This document shows positions 1 through 12,112 of a stretch of DNA of 64,000 nucleotides, one piece after another (position 1 is the stretch's first letter; every line of letters starts with the position of its first letter). The notes under the pieces were generated by a model. It had not been told where the DNA came from and did not search any database. It saw nothing but the letters and a program-made list of their open reading frames with translations. Origin of the DNA: Adiantum capillus-veneris. Lineage: Eukaryota > Streptophyta > Polypodiopsida > Polypodiales > Pteridaceae. Made by a program: the position numbers and the translations under genes. Location: positions 55,969,768-56,033,767 of the forward strand of contig CM043944.1 of assembly GCA_014529385.2 (NCBI GenBank), given 5' to 3'.

Positions 1-270
1 ATGTTAGTTGATGACGTTGCGATCTACAATGATTATAAATGTTGTTTTAATATATATACTCCTCACAATGTAAACTACCTCGCATTCTCTAGTCTTGCCC
101 AATCTCCGCACACCTCGGTCCAGAGGTGTACGGAGATCAGGACCACCGGGTCAAAATCTCGTCTTTATTTGTCAAATCCTATATGGGTAGACACATATGT
201 GCACTCCCAAGTGTACTTGGCAATGCATGTAGTGGAAAAAACCCCTTTGCCTCTTTTAGTTCCATAGTTT
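1..270. other. Left flank without a recognisable gene
   Basis: No coding similarity was recognised on either strand. Bases 224-255 (starting TGCATGTAGTGG) recur with one mismatch at 52363-52394, directly outside the 3' LTR of element C, so this flank belongs to another dispersed repeat whose identity I cannot give. Confidence 0.5.
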
Positions 271-1787
<1,517 letters not shown>

Positions 1788-1962
1788 ATCTCTCCCTCCT
1801 TGCTCATGTCGTCCCCGACATGGCCACTGGGCTACTTCTTCATCGTATGGTCTCACGCATCTTGATCAGTGATTCGTATCTTGCATGCAGATTCATCATT
1901 GTTGGGCCGAAAATATCGGTGTTTATTGTGAAGAAGCCTGTGTAGAACGCTTCTTCAAAGGC

Positions 1963-4900
1963 CTAGAGGTGATAGGATGGTAGAAACATTATCGTATGAT
2001 ACAACGTATGTATCACCTCCTTGGAAGGCTGACCAGACAGATCATAAGCGCATCTGTAAGTATCTTGGATGAAGAAGATGTTGTCTATCACCTGGCCTGG
2101 TTTGAATGTCTCCAATACTTCTAGAAGGGTTTTGCATATTTTCTTCATCATGATGCAGGTAAGGTCAGGTGAGCCAGTGAACAATTTGATGGCGCCCATT
2201 AGGGTTTTCACCATGTATTGGACACTTATTCTCTCACCTGCCTTCATGCCCGGAAGCTTAGGGTAATTCATCCAAGTGGGTTGGCTCCTTTGTAAGATCT
2301 CCTGGGCTTTCCACGTCCTGATCCTTGGTAGAGGACAAAAGCTAAGGTTGTCTCTGATGTTTTTCGGTGCCTCTACCAAGTGGATTAGGTATTGTGGGTA
2401 CTTTGTGAGCCAAGCCTTCCTCCATTTGGGCTGCGAGTCAACTATTAGCTTGACTCCTTCTGGTTGGGAGATATCTGCATTGTAGAGCGGGACGGTTGGC
2501 TCTTCTCTAATCCTCTTATTGATGGTGGCTGCTTCATATTTCAAAAAAGGATATGGGAGAGAGGGTTGAAGTTATTCGCGCCTGAGGTTGCTGGCGTCAA
2601 TCTTCTGAATGGTCATGGACTTGAAAACCCTCTGCTCCCACTCCAAGGCTTCCTTTGTCATCTCTCTGATTTACACCTCTATTGCCTTTCGCAGCTTTTC
2701 TTCCTCCTCTTGTGTCAGATCTTGTGGCTCTTGAGAGGATCCTTCTAGGATTTCCTCTTGCATGGGTGTGTCCACAAGATCTGCCACATTTTCTAAATCT
2801 ATGCCTTCATTGGATGTTGGCCCTGTGCCCTCTTGCTCTCCGGCTTGCTATCCTCTCAGCTCCTCAATCTGCTTTAGGAGTTTCTGTTTTTCTGTTTCAG
2901 CCTCTTCGCCCATATTTACGAGGAGGTCATTCAATTCAGCGTTTATCTTCTCCGCCTCCTCGAGCTTTCTTTTGATACCTTCTAATTCTTCTTGCAGGGC
3001 TTTTTGTTCTTCTTCCATTCGTGTTTGCATGACAATAGACCCTTCTGCCATCATCAATCTTTGCTTTTTCTCTAGAGTCAGCTCCTTCTGAAGTTCTTGC
3101 ATCTGTTCTTCATAGAGTTGACTTTTCGTAGTGATGTGAGTCGAGCTAGTAGCTCTGACTCTGGCAGGGGATGCCCGCAGTCTCTGGATGGTTTGATCTT
3201 TTACTTTGAGCTGGTCCTTGAGCTCAAGGACCTCATCCTGGCTCGCTTCTTGATCTATCTCTGCCTTTTCTTTGGCGTTTTGCATGGCTGCGACTTCTTT
3301 AGATTCCTCAGCCAGCTGTAGGGTCAGGTTATCCCTTTCCCTCTCGACATCTATCAGTGATTTGCTGAGCTGCTGACATTCCTCTTCAACTCCTTGCATT
3401 CTTTGTGCTGCTGCCTAATTTTCTTCCTCCATTGCCTGGCATCTTTGCAATGCCTTGCTAGGCTGGCCTGTAGCTCTGCTTCTCTCTCTTTTTGCCTTTG
3501 ACTTTGTCCTTGTAGAGAGTCTACTTCCATCTTTGTCTTCACTTCAGTGGCCTTGAGAGCTACCATCTCACTTTCTGAAGCCATGGACTGCGCTCTTAAC
3601 CTGGTTAGCTTTGTCATCACCACATCCCAATCGTTGGAGGGCGGGTGCAGATCCACTATATCTGTGGCCATTTCTTTTAGTTCTACTAGCCTGATGCTTT
3701 GCATCTGTTCTTTAGGCCCTGTGCTTGCCAAGTCAAATGCAGCTGTGGCAGCCTCTTCTTTTGTGTATCCTGTAGCTCACAGGTCCAAAAATGTGTGATA
3801 TGAATCATCTGACTCTTGTTGCTCACTTCGAGTCTTAGCCTCTTCCTTTGGCTCCGGCTCCTGGCTCTGCTCTTGCTTGGCCTCTTCCCGTTCTTCTGGT
3901 TTGTCTTCAGCCTCTTTATCTTCTTGTGGAGGGCTGCTAGGAGGTGGTGAGGGCGGTGGTGAGGGTTGTGGGCTAGCCGGTAGAGATGTAGGCTTTTTCT
4001 TTAGATCTCTGTCTACTTTAGTTTTTCTTTCTCTCTCTTGGCTCTCTTGCTCATCTAGCTGTTTCTACCGTATTTGCTCCACTTCCTCCTCTGTGAAAGG
4101 TAAGTGCGGGATATTTTCTGATGCGGCATCAAGAATCTCAAAATTTTTGATATAATCCTTGAATCTGTCCCTTTGCACTCTTCGAGATGATCCCGACATT
4201 GCCTCTAGAGATGGCTTCAGAGTTCACTCAAATCACCTTTAAGGGCTCTCTCTGCTCTGAAGCTCTCCATCAGCCGCTCTAATCTTGCCGCTTTTTGTGA
4301 CTTTGTCTCTTTCACTGGCACTTGTGCAAACTCTTTCTTTCCTTTCTTTTGCTCTGGATGCTCCTCTTGAACAAGCTATAGCCGTCTTTTCAATCTGGTA
4401 GCAACCCTTGGTGCTCTTTGTGGCTCCTCCTCTTTGTTTTCTTTGAGCCTCAGCCAGTCATTCTGATGGGGGTTCTGGCCATCTTCCTTTTGCGTGTAAT
4501 GCCCCATAAATCACCTTAGTGATTAGTTCTCCTGGTACAATATATGTTGGCTTCTTGTTACCCATATTCACTAGGTTGTCATGTATATATGCTGCATAAT
4601 TGATTATCTTTGGGGTGCCTTTCGTCATTGTCCAAGTGAATGTCGTGGCAATTGCACTTGGCAGCAGTCTGTACTTTTGTGGACTCTTTGTACACATGTG
4701 GAAGTATTGGTTGTACAAATGACTCATGACTGCCACTCTTGGGTTGGAAATATCTTCAAAAGTGTAGTTTTTTTTCTTTTCATTGTACACCTTCACATCA
4801 TCCCTTCTTTTAGTTACACTATCCCCCTTGTTGGAAAGGTCTAGTGCATCTGCTATGACTTGCTCAGTGATGATTATTTCTGTTTCTGGCCTTCCTTGTA

Positions 4901-5270
4901 GATCGGTTACTCTGGCCACTCCGTCTTCTTTGATGGTCGTCACAAAATCCTAGACTCTCTTTATGTTAACCCCTGCCGGCACTGCTTCAAAATAGTTGTG
5001 GAGATCAATCTTCTCCAAGTACCCGACCATCTTGCTTCTTACGAACTCATTGAGTTCTCACGGCAGCATTGGTAGCTCGATCACATTCCCTTCAGTGTCT
5101 TTGAACACTCCTTGGTAGATCTTTAGGTCGTTTGACTCTAGTAGATCTTCTTGGATCCATGTGCTGGTGGGCTTTAGTGTTCCTTCTGGTACGACGAAGG
5201 GCTCCACTTCTTCTAGGTAGTCCTTAATGGTCATTCTTTTCTTCTTTGCTGGTGACTTCGCGGCTGCCAT
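1963..5270 (-). pseudogene. Accessory (third) coding region of element D, coiled-coil protein, decayed
   Basis: One reading frame runs from ATG at 5270 (basic start MAAAKSPAKKKR) to about 3354, and a second frame from about 3399 to 1963, with a few in-frame stops (for example near 5058, 4458, 2848), so the intact product was about 1,000-1,100 residues. An internal ATG at 4199 (MSGSSRRVQRDRF) would split it into two genes. Order: a globular N-terminal part (5270-4458), a Pro/Glu/Lys-rich linker (about 4020-3800), a long heptad-rich coiled coil (3731-2848), and a C-terminal globular part (2544-1963). The N-terminal part weakly recalls the plant-transposon-protein domain found in some Athila-type elements (for example LLPSAIATTFTWTM); this is inference. 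No membrane segment or signal peptide is seen, so an env-like role is not supported. It lies between the palindrome array and the 3' LTR. Confidence 0.65.
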
Positions 5271-5435
5271 GGATCCTGCTGCACTTAGTAGTCCGAAGTT
5301 AGCATTTTTTCCATATTAGCTGAGAAACTGAGTTTTAACTATCCAAATGACTTGAAAATTGAAAATAAAGCTTAAAAGGAACTTGTGAAACTGTGCATGT
5401 GCTCACAGTGAAAATCTGGCCAGAATTTTCCATTT

Positions 5436-6313
5436 AGACATCCTACGCGTAGGATGTCTTTTTCATCAGAATTGGTTGATACTTGACATGCTGGTAGGGC
5501 ATGGATTATGGAACATGGCTATGTGCTTGGATATGGATTTGGGCATCAAAAAGTGGATTTTTTGGCTGATTCAGGCTTTAGGTCACAAATTGGGTAGGAA
5601 GTCCATAATAGGTAGCAATTGATGTCCAAATGGGTTGAAAATTGGTATATGGGCTCATTGCACCATGGTTTTGTCTCCCATGATGCCACTCTTTGCACAG
5701 AAGGTCCAAATTAAGCTGGAGACATCCTACGCGTAGGATGTCTATTTCATCAAAATGACATGATATTTGTTCTGTGGGTAGTCCTTGGCCTATGGAACAT
5801 GGCTATGCTCTTGGATTTGGATTTGGACAAGGATTGATGCTTGTAAGAGCCTGTGTAGTGTTTTTGGGCTCAAAAAGTGTATCTTGAAGGTGTTGGGGGT
5901 CAAAAATGATTAGAATGGCTTCAAAATTGATATATGAGCTCTTGATGATGAGGTGATTGGATATGGAATGGACAAACATCCTCTGTAGGCCAAAAATGTC
6001 AAATAGACATCCTACGCGTAGGATGTCTACTTCACCAATTTTTGCTTCTGACCACACAGATTGGTTGGTAAGGTGCTTGTGAATGTGTTGTGCAAGTTTT
6101 ATGTGATTTGGACAAGATTTGGTAGGTCTATGGCCCATTATTGCCTCTATGCCCTAACTTTGTGTTTTTTTATGCATATGAGGTCAATTTTGGTCCAAAT
6201 ATGATGAGACTTGGTGGATAGCATGTAAAGGTCATTCAAAAAATGTGTATGATGAGAAATGTTGGGATCTGTGTCCAGAAATGCCCTTAAGACATCCTAC
6301 GTGTAGGATGTCT
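5436..6313. repeat. 3' palindrome array of element D (four sites, 284-285 bp apart)
   Basis: Four copies of a 24-bp dyad at 5436-5459, 5720-5743, 6005-6028 and 6290-6313. Each reads AGACATCCTACG followed by its own reverse complement; the first three are perfect and the fourth has one central change. Spacings are 284, 285 and 285 bp. The DNA between is a diverged tandem monomer (shared phrases such as TATGGAACATGGCTATG), so the palindromes are much better conserved than the rest of the unit. Confidence 0.95.
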
Positions 6314-8160
6314 CCTAATGATTTTTTCATGGATTGTGCTCCTAGTGCCTGCCCCTAGTCCCCCTGAGTCCCTTTTAAGCCTAATTTCAACAAAAAAGTC
6401 AAATGGATAGAGAATAGCTCCCTGTGTCTTCTTAAGAGCCTCCGAGCCATTTTCTAACTTTTGGAGTGCTTTTTGGTGATGAAATTTCTTGATGTTGGTC
6501 TCCATAGCTTCCTGATCCCTTGGGGATCCTTGTCGTATGGTTTTTGTCGACTTTGGCTTCACCGGAGCTTCATTTGGCAATTTGTCGCTCTAGAAGCACC
6601 CGTGGTTGCGTTTACATGTCTTCGATGATTTGTGGTGGTCTACCACCATAGGACTTGGTTGTTGATGGTATCGGAAAGCCACTCGTGAAGTTTGGTGGCA
6701 ACCGGGCATGCGGTTTTGCCACGAGAGCAATTTGATGCTTTGTGTGTCTGATGCCGTTTCTAAAGTTTAGTGCCGCTTCGGGTCACTTTTTGGTCATGCG
6801 TATCACATAGACTTGTCGAGCATGTCGAGATGCTCCTACCCATGAATTTTGGTAGCATTTGGTCGCCTTTTCGCCGATTTCCCATTTGGTGGCCTCTTGC
6901 GGATTTCTAGGAATTAGGGTTTTTCCCGATGGTTTTCTACTGCCTTTGGACATCCAAGACTGGTCTCCTATGCTAGGGTAAGTTTCCGATGAAGTCTTGT
7001 TGCTTTTGGGTTAGCCATTAGGTCGCCGTCTCTACTTGTAGGTCTCTACCTCCCGCTTTGTGTGTGATCCCTACGCTAGTTTTCCCGACATAATGACAAA
7101 CATGCGCTAAAAGCTCAAGGTGGTGAGCCTACCTCTCATGTCTGAAGCTCGTCAGATAGTCGTGCACGTCGTAGAAGTTGCTGGAAGGTCCGTCCGCTCT
7201 AGGTGGCAGAAGCTCTCTCCACAAGGTCAATAGTGAAAATGAGCTAAAAATGAGGTGAAAATTTCTTATAATGGAGGTCTCCGAACCATTTTTCATGAAA
7301 TTTGACATGTGCTCCTATCTTCTTGCAAGATGCGGTTTAGGCTCAAAAATTTCTTGATTTGGACTCCATTTGACCTGTTTACCAGAAATTTGGCATTTCG
7401 GTCAAAACCTGGCCAAAACACGCTTTCCGCTCCAGTCTCATAATTGCACCCCCACTGTACCATAGGTTGTCCTATAGTCACTGATCATCCCCATATTTTT
7501 TGTTTTTCATTAAGACCGTTTTTCACCTGCTTTTTGTATTTTTGAAGTTTTTCTGTTGAAAATTAGCAAAATTTAAAGGAGAATAGCAAATCAAACCCAA
7601 AAAATCCCCAAAATCATAATAAATCACAAAAATCTCCGCAAAACATTATATACACTCGCATGCAATTTTTATTGCCGGATATCTCCGTTTTACCAATATT
7701 TTGCCCGAAAAATGGCTATTTCTACTTATATACACACACCTAGGGGCTTGATTTGGCGTTTGGCCCCTTATACCTATAGATACATGCTGTATAAGGGCAT
7801 ATGTACTTGGGTTAGTTCAAAAAAATTTGCAATCAAACAACAACCCTTAAAATGGTCGAAAATCATGCCCTTTTTTTCTCTTTCTGCTATTGGTTCCGCA
7901 TTTGAGAATGCCTCCTCCTCTCCTAGCCGGAGTCCTCCCGGAAGACAAGGTATCGCCTCGGAGTATGTGCCGTGCATAGGTTGAAAAATTTGTGCTAATG
8001 CTTGGCCGATTAATGTGGCCCTAATTGATGCATACTCGGTCAATGCATGGAAAAATTAATGCTATGCAAGAGAAGGGAATAAGTAAGATGCTTATTGGCA
8101 TTCGCCGTCGAGGTTTCCTGTTTTCTTTGCAAGTAATAGCTGTAACTCTACCGCTCTCTG
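6314..8160. other. Non-coding or unreadable spacer of element D
   Basis: No domain, RNA gene or long frame was recognised on either strand. It joins the palindrome array to the end of the pol frame. Short frames (for example 7293-7481 and 7774-8043 minus) have no recognisable content. A separate small insertion cannot be excluded because no terminal repeats were seen. Confidence 0.5.
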
Positions 8161-8983
8161 TTTAATTGTCTTTTTTGCAAAAGGCAATCGCTTTGCCGCT
8201 TCTGTTGAGATAGCCGTAGTTTATTTTATGGTTAGGATTAGCTTTGCCGGAATGGCCGAGGACCATATTTCCTTTGCTTTCCATTGGTAGCTTGTTTTTG
8301 CCGGTGTTTGTAGATCTTTTGGTACTTTCTTGGTTGCCACTGGTTTGTTGCGGATTGGTATCCTCATAAGTCAGCTGTCCTTTTTCAAATGCAGTCGTCT
8401 GCCTTCCGTTGTTGCTTGTATTGAAGGGAGTTCCGTTTGCTTTTGTTTTGGTATCCAAATGCGAGTAACATTTGGGTTATTGCTGAGCATTTTATTTGGG
8501 ATCCATATTTGTTTTATGCCCTTGGTGTTTGGTTGAACTATCTGCTTCGGTTGAATTCTTTCTTTGCATTGTTGTTTGTCTGCCATGTCATTTCTATCCT
8601 TCCGCATCCATACTTGTTTCCCTTGTTTTGGTAACCTAGAACTTTGGGATCCATATTTTTTTTATGCCCTTGGTGTTTGGTTGAACTATCTGCTTTGGTT
8701 GAATTATTTCTTTGCATTGTTGTTTGTCTACCATGTCATTTCTATCCTTCTGCATCCATACTTGTTTCCCTTGTTTTGGTAACCTAGAACTTTGCACTGC
8801 GGCCGGTGACTTCGTATGTATATTGTTAGCATGGTTGGCTTTTACCTGTCTGTTGTCCTTTGGTATCATGTTGTTCTTTGGTGGCATTCTTGCTTTTGGC
8901 TATTTTTCCAGTGATTGCATTGCTTGCAGCTTATTATTCCGGTATTGCACAACAAAGGCTATCATCTGTTGTTCTTGTGCATG
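8161..8983 (-). other. Lys/Asn/Gln-rich degenerate stretch downstream of D pol, with a tandem duplication
   Basis: Minus-strand frames at 8887-8636, 8607-8371 and 8458-8162 are rich in Lys, Asn, Gln and Pro and follow the pol stop at 8984. Two adjacent 148-bp units (8498-8645 and 8646-8793) are almost identical, so part of this composition is duplicated. It may be a decayed extension of the polyprotein or 3' leader sequence; I assign no function. Confidence 0.4.
8498..8793. repeat. 148-bp tandem duplication
   Basis: Units 8498-8645 and 8646-8793 both begin GGGATCCATATTT and end near AACCTAGAACTTTG, with only a handful of differences, so the duplication is younger than most of the decay in element D. 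Confidence 0.9.
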
Positions 8984-9787
8984 CTAAATATTAACTGCAT
9001 TTGCATTCCAATATATCTGCACATTGTACTCTTTTTGCCAAGGTTGTCCCAACATCATTGGGTGTTGTGTGCTTTCATCCTCCACCACATAGAATTTATG
9101 TGGGTAAATATATTGATGTATTTGTACATGCAATATAGTCCATCCCAATGTTTTCAATAGCTTTGATATACTACTTTCCAGCACTTGAGGAGTAGGATGA
9201 AGTTGGCCTGTGGATTTGAGCTGTTGGTATAATCCGTAAGAGATCAAATTTGCTTGAGCTCCCGAATCAAGCAATGCTATCGATTCAACTTGATTGCTAC
9301 CCACTTTGATTGCAATTATTGGCTCCATTGTGTCTTCATCCAATTTCGTCAATCGAATGGCATTGATTCGCACTGGTGCTCCACTTTTTTGTTGTTGTCG
9401 CAGAAGTCTTCTTTTTGCAATGCGTTCTTGTGCTTCTGCTTGAGCTTCTGCGCGTACTCTTTGTTTTTCCTTCATTCGTTGTTCTCCTTGATGAATTTGT
9501 TGGAGCATATCCTGTGTGAGTGGTAGATGATATTTCTTCAATCGACATCCACTAATCCAGTTCAGCATTTCTTCACCTGCTAATGTAGCAAGCTTGACAG
9601 CTCCGCTTTGTGATAGATCACTAATCACAAAGGGTCCCATCCCTCGCTTTTTAAGTTTCTTGGCATGTTGCTTCAGAGTATAAATAAGTACATAATCACC
9701 TATTTTGAACTCTTTAGTACGCACATGCTTGTCAAAAAACTCTTTTTGTCTTCTCCTTTTAGCATAGATTGAAGCTACAGCTCTCAA
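8984..9787 (-). pseudogene. Element D integrase C-terminus fused to a second aspartic-protease-like domain
   Basis: 267 codons, open, and in the same frame as the integrase core upstream (separated by one TGA near 9845). Residues 1-90 are the integrase tail with a GPF motif (GPFVISD at 51-57) and a short basic helix. Residues 100-135 are a charged Arg/Gln/Glu helix. Residues about 153-262 resemble a retropepsin: LLDSGAQANLIS with the catalytic-type Asp at 174, then a C-terminal PMMLGQPW like the ILGRPW block of plant gypsy proteases. The ordinary protease of this element lies in its usual place before RT (35169-35882), so this is a second copy in an unusual position. It may be an inactive structural domain. 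Confidence 0.7.
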
Positions 9788-9844
9788 GCGGAGTTCATCT
9801 AGCTTTTCAAGATCATCTATTCTTGAAGAGAGTTCATGCCCTGT

Positions 9845-10449
9845 TCATTCTAAGCATTTTGCTACTCGTAGAGTTGGAATTAAAAAATCTATGGGTAGTA
9901 TAGCATTTAGGCCAAACACCATGTTGTACGGTGTTGTTCCTATCGATGTTTTGTAAGATACCATGTATGCCCATAGTGTTGAGTGTAGTTGCTGATCACA
10001 ATCTGTTCTTGACTCTGACACTATTTTAGTAAGAACCATGCATAGTGTTTTATTTGTGGCCTCAGCTTGTCCATTTGCCTGTGGATGGTATGGAGCAAAT
10101 TTCCTATGTATGACCATGAATTCCTCTAGCAGATATTCAATGACTTCATTAAGAAAATGTGTCCCATGGTCGTTGACAATTTCTATTGGTAGCCCGTATC
10201 GTACAAAAACATTCTCATACAAAAATTGTGCAGTGGTCCGTGCATGTGCTTTTTGCGTTGCCTTGGCTTCCACCCATTTTGTGAGATAGTCCGTAGCCAC
10301 AATGATATATTGGGTATGGGTGCGATATGCAGGGGGTGAGATAGGTCCCACAAAATCAATGCCCCATTTTGAAAATGCTCTTGCTCCCATCATTGGCCAT
10401 AGTGGCATATCATCTCTCTTTATCGGCACCTTGGTGCACTGACATGCGT
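9845..10449 (-). pseudogene. Element D integrase catalytic core
   Basis: The 194-codon frame 10429-9845 carries a retroviral-type integrase core: first Asp in WGIDFVGPI, second in EIVNDHGTHF, Glu in NGQAEATNKTL. It starts right at the A insertion point; across the insertion the frame continues from the zinc-binding half at 19831-20160. The frame ends at a TGA at 9845 and resumes as the next frame. Normally this enzyme joins the cDNA to host chromosomes; this copy is split and broken. Confidence 0.88.
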
Positions 10450-10659
10450 TGACGAGAGCAAAGCGAACACCAAACCCCGACGGCCTCTAAAACACCGGGG
10501 ACCAAATGGCGCGCCTCGAGCCTGTCATGGTAAAGCAAACAGGGGGCACCACCTAGCTTCAGCGGCTAGGACGCAAACAACACACCACCATAACAAAGTT
10601 TTCATCCAAGAGAGATGGATGCTTGGGAGTAATGATGAAAAGGAAAGGGAATGAGATCA

Positions 10660-10699
<40 letters not shown>

Positions 10700-12084
10700 G
10701 GTATAGCGGCTTAGTACTTAGGCATCACAAAAGGATGGCGAATCCGCACACCCTTCACACATACACAAGCTCACTCCAAAACACAAGACTAGGTGGCGAT
10801 TCCGCACACCTCACATGGGCAAAACATTGCAAGAAAACATACTCACAAAACCTCAAGGTTTATTTAGAGAATTAGGCGATGAAATGGGGAGCATAGGGTA
10901 GGGGAATGAGAAGAGAGAGAGTGGTAGAGCACATGGCGGATAGGTGGGAGTTGATGGCGAAGACTCGCACGAGGATTATGGCCATCATCCTTCATTTAGT
11001 TGCCCTTCATCTTCCATAGCCAAGGGTGTAGAGGTCATGCTCAAGACAAGCATGGTGATTGCGGTGATGGTGATGGTGATGGTGTGGGTGTGTGTGTGTG
11101 TGCACTAGGCACACACAGTGCATAGTGTGTTCTTTGGTGATGTTGTGTGTGTCCTTAGTGTGATGGTGACCCCTCTTTATATAGGGGAGGAGGGGGGAGA
11201 AATTATAGAATTTAGAAATGAAGAAATCATTATCTACATAGGCCATGTGACTGTGGGCCCCACTTTATATAGGGGAGGAGGGGGGAGAAATTATAGAATT
11301 TAGAAATGAAGAAATCATTATCTACATAGGCCATGTGGCTGTGTGTATATGTGCCAGAACAGTAGTCTCATGAGAGAGAGACTAAGAGAGAGAGATGGGT
11401 TGATAAAAAAAAGTGAGAGGTGACATGGAGAATAAAGTAATTACAAGAGGGGAGAGAGGGGAGTGTGTTTAGAGGTGAATCTATGTGCAGATGTGTGTGA
11501 ACACAAGAAAAATCAGGTAACCACCGGGTGGGGATGGGTCTGTGGGCACCTTTTTCAGTGAAACTGAGTGTGTGTGAGTGTGGGGGAGGTTATTTAGCTA
11601 CAAGACAAGAGACATGGCACCCTTTAGAGAGAGAGGGGGGTATTTGGGTCATAGGATATGATAGGAGAGAGAAAGAGGGGGTGGGGTATACTATTTTGGA
11701 AGATAGGGTAAGTTGCATGTGAGTTAGGGTGCATTATTGGTGAGTTATAATGCATTATTGGTGAGAGGTGGGGTAGCTTGAGGGGAGAGAGAAAGGAGAA
11801 AGGACAAGGGGAAGAGAGAGGGGGTTGACCTTTTGAGTGGAGGAGAGGAAAAGGGACACCCGGCGGGGCAACAGTGAAGAAAAAGGAGGCAAGGTGGGGA
11901 TGGGCTACCCCGCAGGCATGAGGTGGCCTATTTTATCTTTCTTATATATTTACATAATCATACTTTATTTTTTTCTTACTTTTTCCAATGCTTTTCTATC
12001 ACTCCCTCCCTAAGAGGGGGTTTTCATGGGGTGGGGACGAGAGAAGAGGGGTATGGGAGCTTGGCTTGTGAAAAGCCCCCATCA
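10450..12084 (-). repeat. 3' LTR of element A
   Basis: 1635 bp matching 18215-19830 apart from scattered substitutions, a shorter GA run (10664-10692) and an extra 88-bp copy of the TATA region (11264-11351). On the element strand it starts TGATGGGGGCTTTTC and ends GCTCTCGTCA. Confidence 0.95.
11176..11351 (-). promoter_or_regulatory. Duplicated TATA-box region in the A 3' LTR
   Basis: On the minus strand CCCCTATATAAAG occurs at about 11174-11186 and a near-identical TATATAAAG at about 11262-11274, because an 88-bp unit is tandemly duplicated. The 5' LTR has the box once (18987-18994). A TATA box is the expected start-site element of a plant LTR; that both copies work is inference. Confidence 0.7.
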
Positions 12085-12100
12085 TTAGCCCTCCCCTTTT
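12085..12100 (-). other. Polypurine tract of element A
   Basis: On the minus strand AAAAGGGGAGGGCTAA lies directly before the TGATGG end of the 3' LTR. B and C end their internal regions with the same GGGAGGGCTAA, so the plus-strand primer is shared between these elements. Confidence 0.8.
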
Positions 12101-12112
12101 GGCTAGAGGCAT

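Noticed and set aside
2069-3321. Plus-strand frames over the D accessory region
   Set aside because: They are shadows of the minus-strand coiled-coil coding region.
1963-5270. Envelope gene in element D
   Set aside because: Position fits, but there is no signal peptide, no membrane segment and no glycoprotein-like cysteine pattern; the product is mainly coiled coil and charged linker.
5436-6313. Regularly spaced palindromic repeats as a CRISPR array
   Set aside because: Spacing of 284 bp, related rather than unique spacers, no cas genes and a plant context.
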